Shown: positions 1 to 4,571 of the stretch, in pieces
Layout of the letters: every line of letters starts with the position of its first letter
Position numbering within the stretch: position 1 is the first letter of the stretch
Origin: an uncultured Rhizobiaceae group bacterium
GTDB lineage: Bacteria; Pseudomonadota; Alphaproteobacteria; Rhizobiales; Rhizobiaceae
Reading direction: 5' to 3'
NCBI GenBank assembly: GCA_938030645.1
Contig: CALHHQ010000267.1
Location: 1 to 6,298 of the forward strand
DNA: 6,298 nucleotides
Notes under the pieces: model-generated
The model's input: only the letters and a program-made list of their open reading frames with translations
The model's database searches: none
What the model was told of the DNA's origin: nothing
Program-made: the position numbers and the translations under genes

Positions 1-45
1 GGTCTGCCGACGAACTCATCAGCAATGCGCATACATCACACTTGG

Positions 46-62
46 CTGTTGTTCGTCAACAG
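46..62. other. Small perfect hairpin downstream of cpdR
   Basis: CTGTTG (46-51) and CAACAG (57-62) form a perfect 6-bp inverted repeat around a 5-base loop, about 30 bases past the cpdR stop codon on the minus strand. Neither strand has a T-tract after it, so it is not a convincing intrinsic terminator. It could still stabilise the 3' end of the cpdR mRNA. Nothing else is supported in bases 1-91. An 11-codon minus-strand open frame from an ATG at 32 runs off the window edge and cannot be judged. Confidence 0.3.
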
Positions 63-91
63 GTTTGATGCGGCAAAATAGGGTCGCAAGA

Positions 92-451
92 TTATGCGGC
101 CAGCATCTTTTCAACTTCGTTGACAAGATCGCGAAGGTGGAAGGGCTTCGACAAGACTTTTGCGTCTTTCGGAGCGTCAGATTCTGGGTTCAATGCAACC
201 GCAGCAAATCCTGTGATGAACATGACTTTCAAATCAGGGTCGAGTTCGGTTGCACGACGCGCCAATTCAATTCCATCCATCTCGGGCATAACAATATCTG
301 TCAGCAACAGTGTAAAGGGCTCTTCGCGAATGCGCTCATAGGCACTCGCGCCATTGTCGTAAGACACAACCTCGTAACCGGCATTGATCAACGCCTTCTC
401 AAGGAAACGACGCATATCGTTGTCATCTTCGGCAAGGAGAATTTTGTTCAT
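92..451 (-). CDS. cpdR: CpdR-type single-domain response regulator
   Basis: The 119-residue product is a stand-alone receiver domain with no output domain. Visible receiver features are the acidic pocket E8-D9-D10, the phospho-acceptor D52 in LLLTDIVMPEMDG, the switch T80 in FITG, and K102-P103. Length, sequence and the ML-A-A C-terminus match CpdR. In Caulobacter, CpdR is phosphorylated through the CckA-ChpT phosphorelay, and its unphosphorylated form primes the ClpXP protease and takes it to the cell pole to degrade CtrA and other substrates. I infer the same cytoplasmic cell-cycle role here. The start at 451 is chosen because GAGAG lies just upstream and the receiver fold begins at once (MNKILLAEDD). 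An in-frame ATG at 514 would add 21 residues foreign to the family. The gene is divergent from the HutG-like gene. The family assignment is strong; the phosphorelay partners are not in view. Confidence 0.9.
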   Translation of the reverse strand: MNKILLAEDDNDMRRFLEKALINAGYEVVSYDNGASAYERIREEPFTLLLTDIVMPEMDGIELARRATELDPDLKVMFITGFAAVALNPESDAPKDAKVLSKPFHLRDLVNEVEKMLAA

Positions 452-601
452 TCTATACTCTCTGGAATGTGGCCCATCGCCTAATATGAGGAATGCCTCA
501 CTCGGCGCATACAAACTGTTGAACCTCTAAGAAGATATCAATCTGGTAAATATCGCATAAACATTTCGAATTTAGATAAAGTTTGTCACTTATTCTTCGC
601 C

Positions 602-661
602 CCCAATTGGGCTGACATTGCTGTAACCCTGCGCTATCCTTTTCGAAACAATGCCAATTGG
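602..661. repeat. Pair of CCAATTGG palindromes around the candidate promoter
   Basis: The 8-base palindrome CCAATTGG occurs at 603-610, where it extends to the perfect 10-mer CCCAATTGGG (602-611), and again at 654-661 overlapping the TTG start codon. The centres are 51 bases apart, close to five helical turns, and the two copies flank the candidate promoter at 612-639. This arrangement could be an operator pair, but no regulator is known to me for it. A third copy lies inside hisN coding sequence (2285-2292), so chance is a real alternative. Confidence 0.25.
612..639 (+). promoter_or_regulatory. Candidate housekeeping promoter of the HutG-like/hisN unit
   Basis: CTGACA (612-617) and CTATCC (634-639) are separated by 16 bases and resemble the alphaproteobacterial housekeeping pattern CTTGAC-N17-CTATAT. 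Transcription would begin near 646, leaving only about 12 bases before the TTG start at 658 and about 5 before an out-of-frame ATG at 651. The rest of the divergent spacer (452-657) must also hold the cpdR promoter, but I could not pick a convincing pair of boxes on the minus strand. I saw no TTAA-N7-TTAA CtrA site there. Confidence 0.4.
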
Positions 662-1560
662 ACCGTATTTTGACCGCGCGTGAATTCAACGACAGCAATC
701 CTGCCTATTCAGTTTTCGCGCCGGCGGTTCAACGGGTGCCGTTTGTTTTCAATTCGCCCCATAGCGGAAGATATTACCCCAAATCCCTTTTGGAAGCCTC
801 TCGGCTCACCCCACCTCAACTTAGACGATCTGAAGACTTATACGTAGATCAATTGTTCAGCCATATTGTTGAAATTGGTGCTCCAATGTTGGCCGCAAAC
901 TTTCCGCGTGCTTGGTTGGATGTGAACCGCGAACCATATGAACTTGATCCTAAATTGTTCAGCGAAAAACTGCCGGGTCATGCCAACATTCGCTCAATGC
1001 GTGTGTCAGGCGGCTTGGGCACAATTCCACGATTGGTTGCAGAGCATATGCCCATTTACAACGTGTCACCAAGTCTTGAAGAGGCTCTTGATCGCGTTGA
1101 ACTGATTTATCGCCCTTACCATGAAACGCTGCGAAAGCTTTTGGCGAAAACCGTTATGGAGTTCGGCCATGCAGTTTTGGTCGATTGCCATTCCATGCCC
1201 TCATCAGGCAGCAAGTCTGAAGATCAATCTCGACCCGACATCATTATTGGAGACCGCTACGGCACCTCTTGCAACGGCTCAGTGAGTCATGAATTGATCA
1301 CTCGGTTTTCAGACCTTGGATATTCCGTTACCCGCAACAAACCCTATGCTGGCGGGTTCATCACCGAACATTATGGGCGTCCTTTAAAAGGGTTTCACGC
1401 AGTTCAAATTGAAATCAACAGAAGTCTATATGTTGATGAAGACACACTTGTGCCTAAAGTGGGTTTTGGCGCACTGATGGAAGACATTCGCAACGTTATG
1501 AACCATCTTGTGAGCATTCCAGATTCTGGTTTTGAATCTGAAACAATCGCCGCTGAATAG
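658..1560 (+). CDS. N-formylglutamate amidohydrolase-like protein (HutG family)
   Basis: The 300-residue protein has the length and motif order of the N-formylglutamate amidohydrolase family: FNSPHSG with H35, EDLYVD (59-64), PRAWLDVNR (83-91), DCHSMP (176-181), GDRYG around 200, GGFITEHYGRP (232-242) and QIEINR (250-255). The histidines and acidic residues in these motifs are the likely metal ligands. HutG-type enzymes hydrolyse N-formylglutamate to glutamate and formate at the end of one histidine-degradation route. No hut genes are nearby, so the true substrate here is uncertain. It is soluble, with no signal peptide. The TTG start is the only initiator in frame between the upstream stop (613-615) and GTG 736, which would cut off part of the conserved N-terminal region. 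No clear ribosome-binding site precedes it. It lies 27 bases before hisN in the same orientation, probably as an operon. Family membership is secure; precise activity is inferred. Confidence 0.88.
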   Translation: MDRILTAREFNDSNPAYSVFAPAVQRVPFVFNSPHSGRYYPKSLLEASRLTPPQLRRSEDLYVDQLFSHIVEIGAPMLAANFPRAWLDVNREPYELDPKLFSEKLPGHANIRSMRVSGGLGTIPRLVAEHMPIYNVSPSLEEALDRVELIYRPYHETLRKLLAKTVMEFGHAVLVDCHSMPSSGSKSEDQSRPDIIIGDRYGTSCNGSVSHELITRFSDLGYSVTRNKPYAGGFITEHYGRPLKGFHAVQIEINRSLYVDEDTLVPKVGFGALMEDIRNVMNHLVSIPDSGFESETIAAE

Positions 1561-1587
1561 CACTTAAAAAGAAGACCGAGAGACACC

Positions 1588-2382
1588 GTGATTCCCAACC
1601 TGGAAAACGCATTTCACAAATTGTGTGAAGCAGCGGCAAATGAAACACTGCCGCGCTTCCGCCGCAAAATGGCTATCGACAATAAACGCCCGGCCGACTT
1701 TGATCCCGTCACCGAAGGTGACCGTATGGCTGAAGCTGCTATAAGAAATATTCTGAAAGCCGATTTTCCAGACCACGGCATTGTTGGTGAAGAATACGGC
1801 ACCGAAAATCCTGATGCGGACTATCAATGGATTATTGATCCGATTGACGGGACGCGAGCCTTTATTTCCGGCATCCCAGTATGGGGAACGTTGATTGGGT
1901 TGTACCATCAAAACAAACCAATTGCAGGCGTGGCAGATCAACCTTTCACTGGCGAACGTTATATGGCGTTTTTGGATGACACGGGTTCCAAAACCAGCTC
2001 ATTGTTTCACAACCGAAACCCGCCTGTTCAATTGCAAACGTCGCAAACAAATGACGTATCACAAGCAACATTGATGACCACATCACCAGACCTTTTGCGC
2101 AACGAAACGGACAAAACATATTTCAATCTGGAAGAACAAACAAAGCTCGCAAGATATGGCTGCGATTGTTACGCTTATTGTCTCTTGGCGTCAGGCCATG
2201 TGGATCTCGTTGTTGAGTCCGGCCTCAACATTTACGATATTGCGGCTCTCATCCCGATCATTGAAAATGCCGGGGGGGTCGTAACCAATTGGCAGGGTGG
2301 TGATGCATCCGAAGGTGGACAAGTTCTTGCTGCCGCGAATGATGAAATTCATCAGCAAGCCATGGAACTGCTGAAATTCTAG
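1588..2382 (+). CDS. hisN: Histidinol-phosphate phosphatase, inositol-monophosphatase type
   Basis: The 264-residue protein belongs to the Mg-dependent, Li-sensitive inositol monophosphatase superfamily. The metal-site motifs are complete: GEE with E68, WIIDPIDGT with D84 and D87, and the C-terminal NIYDIAALIPIIENAGG with D217. The extension DPIDGTRAFISG, rather than the TNF seen in true inositol phosphatases, is typical of the HisN branch. That branch removes phosphate from L-histidinol phosphate in the penultimate reactions of histidine synthesis, in the cytoplasm. The GTG start is supported by GAGAGA at 1578-1583, four bases upstream, and by the normal family length. It follows the HutG-like gene by 27 bases, so the two are probably cotranscribed. 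It converges on the alpha/beta hydrolase gene. A broader sugar- or inositol-phosphate phosphatase activity cannot be excluded from sequence. Confidence 0.88.
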   Translation: MIPNLENAFHKLCEAAANETLPRFRRKMAIDNKRPADFDPVTEGDRMAEAAIRNILKADFPDHGIVGEEYGTENPDADYQWIIDPIDGTRAFISGIPVWGTLIGLYHQNKPIAGVADQPFTGERYMAFLDDTGSKTSSLFHNRNPPVQLQTSQTNDVSQATLMTTSPDLLRNETDKTYFNLEEQTKLARYGCDCYAYCLLASGHVDLVVESGLNIYDIAALIPIIENAGGVVTNWQGGDASEGGQVLAAANDEIHQQAMELLKF

Positions 2383-2403
2383 ATCACAAACGGAACGAAG
2401 AGA

Positions 2404-3384
2404 TCACTCAGTTTCGCCGGGAATAAAACTGGAAACCGCAGCAAACAGTTGATCACGGAACACATCTTTTTCATGCATGATTTCATGTTGCGAACCCGTT
2501 ACCATAACGCTGCCGCCAGATCGCATGGAGCGCGCGAAAGCTTCTGAAACACTGGGTTTCACGACTTGGTCATTGCCAGCGATCACCAAGAGCGTGGGAA
2601 TTGATATTTCACTTGCAAAGCCAGGTTCTTGAACCTTGTCCATGGCACGACAGGCCGCGAAAACCCAACCGATAGTTGGACCTCCAAGTCCCAGCAACGG
2701 AAACTTGAACAGAAACTTTTTAGTGAGTTCAAAACGCCGCTGGTCGGTCGTCAATTTGTTCCCGTCATAAACTTTCAATTCGGGCGAAACGGCCTGCCGC
2801 AAAATATAATTTCGACTGAAACCCAAAAAAGACAACAAACCAGAAAGCCGACGCAATGTCTTTTGCTTCAGCGGTATGTTGTTCAGTTCCAACAACGGAG
2901 ACAAAAGCACCATGCGGTGAATACGGTTAGACAATGCTGGTGCAGCCAACAAAGAAATCAGACTGCCTGTTGAATGCGCCACAATGCTGAATGGCGGTTT
3001 GCAGTCAGGCAACGCCACATCACTTAAAATCGTTTCAAGGTCGATCAGGTACTGATTGAAATGTTCCACATGCCCTTTTAACCGTTCTTTCAACAGTCTT
3101 TGCGATGCACCCTGCCCACGCCAGTCAAAGGTCAAAACATCATAGCCCTGCTCCAACAAGTCGCTGACAGATTCATAATATTTTTCAATGAATTCACTAC
3201 GGCCATGCAACAGCAAAATTGTACCTTTGGGCCTATCCGACAAATGTGGCTTTGGTGATACCCAACGCGCATATCGCAACTGGGCACCATCACTCGTGGT
3301 CACATATCCGGCATTTGCACCATCAGGCGATTTGTTGTCCGGTGTTTCAAACAGAACGGTCGCAGTGTCTTGGATCTTCTTCAT
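2404..3384 (-). CDS. Alpha/beta hydrolase, lysophospholipase/monoacylglycerol lipase-like
   Basis: The 326-residue protein fits the Hydrolase_4 (PldB-like) branch of the alpha/beta hydrolases. The oxyanion-hole motif LLLHGRSEFIEKYY lies at 57-70, followed by FDWRGQG (86-92). The nucleophile elbow is A136-H-S138-T-G140, and the likely catalytic acid and base are D272 (AGNDQVV) and H300 (GSQHEIMHE). A lid-like helical region rich in hydrophobics spans about 165-250. Relatives cleave lysophospholipids or monoacylglycerols; the substrate here is not known. There is no clear signal peptide, so I expect a cytoplasmic or membrane-associated protein. The elbow AHSTG departs from the usual GHSMG, but the Ser-Asp-His triad is intact. 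The ATG at 3384 has no good Shine-Dalgarno sequence, and a possible -10 box lies only about 10 bases upstream, so the mRNA may be leaderless. It is convergent with hisN and divergent from hsp20. Confidence 0.85.
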   Translation of the reverse strand: MKKIQDTATVLFETPDNKSPDGANAGYVTTSDGAQLRYARWVSPKPHLSDRPKGTILLLHGRSEFIEKYYESVSDLLEQGYDVLTFDWRGQGASQRLLKERLKGHVEHFNQYLIDLETILSDVALPDCKPPFSIVAHSTGSLISLLAAPALSNRIHRMVLLSPLLELNNIPLKQKTLRRLSGLLSFLGFSRNYILRQAVSPELKVYDGNKLTTDQRRFELTKKFLFKFPLLGLGGPTIGWVFAACRAMDKVQEPGFASEISIPTLLVIAGNDQVVKPSVSEAFARSMRSGGSVMVTGSQHEIMHEKDVFRDQLFAAVSSFIPGETE

Positions 3385-3393
3385 ATGCCGTTG

Positions 3394-3420
3394 CTATAGC
3401 GCCAATGAAAGACACTCAAG
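3394..3420 (-). promoter_or_regulatory. Possible promoter of the alpha/beta hydrolase gene
   Basis: On the minus strand, CTTGAG (3420-3415) and CTATAG (3399-3394) resemble the alphaproteobacterial CTTGAC and CTATAT boxes, but the 15-base spacing is short. Initiation about seven bases downstream would fall near 3387, almost at the ATG (3384), giving a leaderless or nearly leaderless mRNA. That agrees with the absence of a Shine-Dalgarno sequence. Confidence 0.3.
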
Positions 3421-3452
3421 CAAAAATCAGTAAGCCATGTGATCCAAATAAT

Positions 3453-3480
3453 CTTGAAAGCAAAATTGGTCTCCCCATAT
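3453..3480 (+). promoter_or_regulatory. RpoH (sigma-32) heat-shock promoter of hsp20
   Basis: CTTGAAA (3453-3459) and CCCCATAT (3473-3480) are separated by 13 bases. Both boxes match the heat-shock sigma-32 consensus (CTTGAAA and CCCCATNT) at every informative position, and the spacing is within the known range. The predicted transcription start is about 3486-3488, immediately before the first hairpin of the leader. It drives the small heat-shock gene that starts at 3575. Confidence 0.9.
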
Positions 3481-3485
3481 TGAGT

Positions 3486-3574
3486 GAGCAGTCGCCGTTA
3501 CGGGATTGTAAAACAGCCGTTTGGCAAGGCGCCGAACGACAAAAACTCAACTATCGCTCAAAAGAGGATACAAA
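3486..3574 (+). promoter_or_regulatory. ROSE-type RNA thermometer in the hsp20 leader
   Basis: The predicted leader folds into three successive hairpins. Hairpin I (3489-3508) has CAGUC and CCG pairing with CGG and GAUUG around a UUA loop, with one bulged G. Hairpin II (3518-3538) is an 8-bp stem with one G.U pair and a 5-base loop. Hairpin III (3552-3570) pairs UAUCGCUC with GAGGAUA across an AAAA loop and contains the Shine-Dalgarno sequence. In hairpin III, U3554-A3568 and C3555-G3567 pair, G3556 faces G3566, C3557 is bulged, and U3558-A3565 and C3559-G3564 pair. The U(U/C)GCU motif with a G.G pair opposite AGGA is the signature of ROSE elements, which block translation of small heat-shock genes at low temperature and melt on heating. 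The fold was worked out by hand, without energy calculation. Confidence 0.87.
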
Positions 3575-4048
3575 ATGAGACATGTAGATTTTAGCCCACT
3601 TTATCGTTCAACCGTTGGTTTTGATCGGTTGTTCAATCTTCTGGATTCAATGGGTCAGCCAGAACAATCCAGCCCGTCATATCCCCCCTACAATATAGAA
3701 CGGACCGCCGAAAACCATTACAGGATTTCAATGGCTGTCGCTGGATTTGGCGAAGACGATCTTGAAATCGAAGCAAAGGAAAACACTTTGCTGGTAAAGG
3801 GCAATCAAAGCAAAGATGAAGCACCAGATGCTGAGATGCTGTTTCAGGGCATCGCCGCCAGAAACTTCGAAAGACGCTTCCAACTGGCTGACCATGTGGA
3901 AGTGCGCAATGCCCATCTGAAAAACGGGTTGTTGCACATCGATTTGGTGCGCGAAATTCCCGAAGCCATGAAGGCTCGGAAGATCGAAATCTCGCCCGCT
4001 CAAACGTCTGCCAAGCAGATCGAGAGCAAATCCGCGAAATCAAAATAA
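3575..4048 (+). CDS. Small heat-shock protein, Hsp20/IbpA class A
   Basis: The 157-residue protein is an ATP-independent holding chaperone that binds unfolding proteins in the cytoplasm and passes them to DnaK and ClpB. The N-terminus (MRHVDFSPLYRSTVGFDRL) is the signature of the IbpA-like class A Hsp20s of rhizobia. The alpha-crystallin domain spans about 36-130, from YPPYNIE to the AHLKNGLLHIDL motif (113-124). The C-terminal I-x-I anchor for oligomer assembly is I137-E-I139, followed by a Lys/Ser-rich flexible tail. The start at 3575 is fixed by this N-terminus and by AGAGGA at 3563-3568, six bases upstream; an earlier in-frame ATG (3521) lies inside the leader hairpins. Control is by the RpoH promoter and the ROSE leader. 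It appears monocistronic. Rhizobia usually carry several paralogues, so I give no specific symbol. Confidence 0.95.
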   Translation: MRHVDFSPLYRSTVGFDRLFNLLDSMGQPEQSSPSYPPYNIERTAENHYRISMAVAGFGEDDLEIEAKENTLLVKGNQSKDEAPDAEMLFQGIAARNFERRFQLADHVEVRNAHLKNGLLHIDLVREIPEAMKARKIEISPAQTSAKQIESKSAKSK

Positions 4049-4074
4049 CTGTTTCGAATCAACAGATATCTAAC

Positions 4075-4111
4075 AAAAACCCCGGAGCAGGTATAGAAAC
4101 CTGTTCCGGGG
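4075..4111 (-). terminator. Strong intrinsic terminator, best read on the minus strand
   Basis: CCCCGGAGCAGGT (4080-4092) pairs with ACCTGTTCCGGGG (4099-4111), 13 bp with one G.U, around a 6-base loop. On the minus strand the stem is followed directly by five T residues (complement of 4079-4075), a textbook Rho-independent terminator. On the plus strand no T-tract follows, so it would serve hsp20 (stop at 4048) only weakly. The minus orientation implies a minus-strand transcript coming from the spacer to the right. Confidence 0.8.
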
Positions 4112-4145
4112 CCTCGATCAAATAAATTTAAAATTGATCTAATAA

Positions 4146-4174
4146 AGCGTCACCGGGGGCGACGGTTTGACGCT
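4146..4174. other. Hairpin in the hsp20-gltB spacer
   Basis: AGCGTCA (4146-4152) and TGACGCT (4168-4174) are perfect 7-base inverted repeats. CCG (4153-4155) and CGG (4163-4165) can extend the stem by three pairs past a two-base bulge, leaving a G-rich 7-base loop. No U-tract follows on the plus strand. On the minus strand it is followed by TTTATTAG. It could be part of the hsp20 mRNA 3' end or of the minus-strand RNA proposed at 4075-4247. Confidence 0.5.
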
Positions 4175-4253
4175 CAATAAATCAAATTTCATTCGACCGA
4201 TATATTGGGCTAATATTTATAGAAGTTTCCTTCTTCCCCCACCCTTGCAGATT

Positions 4254-4282
4254 GAATAGTATTATTACTTTTAGAATACAAG
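4254..4282 (-). promoter_or_regulatory. Possible minus-strand promoter for the candidate small RNA
   Basis: On the minus strand CTTGTA (4282-4277) and CTATTC (4259-4254) are 17 bases apart. Each matches four of six positions of CTTGAC and CTATAT. Initiation would fall near 4247. The region is AT-rich, so such matches arise easily by chance; the call gains weight only from the terminator further along the same strand. Confidence 0.28.
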
Positions 4283-4468
4283 ATTTATGAACGCACAAGA
4301 GATGCTGTCGGGGCAGCAAACACGACTATATCCACAATTTAGGACAGCCTCTCTTACCCATCTTGCATTTCTGCGCGCGCCCGAGTAAAAAAATACCACG
4401 GCGAGAAGCAGTCAGGGGAACCTGCAACTCCAATTCGCTCCAGATTTTTGAAAATGGCAGTTGGTGCG

Positions 4469-4488
4469 ACATCTCTATAGAGTGATGT
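4469..4488. promoter_or_regulatory. Imperfect palindrome upstream of gltB, possible operator
   Basis: ACATC (4469-4473) and GATGT (4484-4488) are inverted arms around the perfect 10-base palindrome CTCTATAGAG (4473-4482). The two symmetries are offset by one base because of an extra T at 4483. It lies about 85 bases before the gltB start, where a regulator of glutamate synthase could bind. No specific regulator is suggested by the sequence. Confidence 0.28.
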
Positions 4489-4571
4489 GACGGATTACTT
4501 GTGTCATTGAACGGACCAAATTTGCGACAGTTAGATCAACTCCGCTGATCTCACTGCTAAGGAGAATGAAG

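Larger units (their letters stand above)
4075..4247 (-). ncRNA. Candidate unannotated small RNA on the minus strand
   Basis: The minus strand between a possible promoter (4282-4254) and the U5 terminator (4111-4075) has the layout of a bacterial small RNA of about 170 bases. From its 5' end it would carry a hairpin with AGAAG/CTTCT arms and a GAAA tetraloop (4234-4221), a second hairpin with 7-bp outer arms (4174-4146), an AT-rich stretch with GATCAA/TTGATC arms (4139-4116), then the terminator. No reading frame of note lies in it and I do not recognise a known family. The whole call rests on the otherwise orphan terminator and the hairpins. Confidence 0.33.
4112..4571. other. Long spacer before gltB with no supported protein gene
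   Basis: This non-coding stretch lies between the terminator after hsp20 and gltB. The left half is AT-rich and holds the hairpin at 4146-4174 and the candidate minus-strand RNA. Further right are a small hairpin with TGCTG/CAGCA arms (4303-4318) and an imperfect palindrome (4469-4488). A 33-codon plus-strand frame (4287-4388) has no Shine-Dalgarno sequence and no recognisable features. The gltB promoter must lie here; CTTGTG at 4498-4503 is a possible -35 box, but no good -10 box follows at the right distance. Confidence 0.6.

Noticed and set aside
1..32. A minus-strand frame starting MRIADEF at 32 and running off the window, possibly the next gene after cpdR.
   Set aside because: Only about ten codons are present, there is no clear ribosome-binding site, and the sequence is not recognisable.
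452..514. An earlier in-frame ATG for cpdR at 514.
   Set aside because: It would add 21 residues absent from CpdR proteins, while the ATG at 451 has a GAGAG ribosome-binding site and gives the standard receiver start.
1564..1941. A 125-codon minus-strand frame antisense to hisN, and similar long frames antisense to gltB and the HutG-like gene.
   Set aside because: They lie entirely or almost entirely opposite genes with complete family motifs. Their products look like random translations, so they are shadow frames.
3480..3550. Long-range pairing of TTGAGT (3480-3485) with ACTCAA (3545-3550) as a closing stem of the ROSE structure.
   Set aside because: The left arm overlaps the end of the -10 box and lies upstream of the expected transcription start, so it should not be present in the RNA.
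3405..3578. A 57-codon plus-strand open frame whose TGA overlaps the hsp20 ATG (ATGA), resembling a translationally coupled small gene.
   Set aside because: The RpoH promoter boxes and all three leader hairpins lie inside it, so the heat-shock transcript would not contain its start. It has no Shine-Dalgarno sequence and the product has no recognisable fold or composition.
4116..4139. AT-rich inverted repeat with GATCAA and TTGATC arms, considered as a separate operator.
   Set aside because: Six-base arms in very AT-rich DNA with a 12-base centre are easily produced by chance. It is mentioned only as part of the candidate small RNA.
4287..4388. A 33-codon plus-strand frame beginning MNAQEML in the gltB upstream spacer, considered as a leader peptide.
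   Set aside because: There is no Shine-Dalgarno sequence, no run of a regulatory amino acid and no attenuator-like hairpin pair after it.
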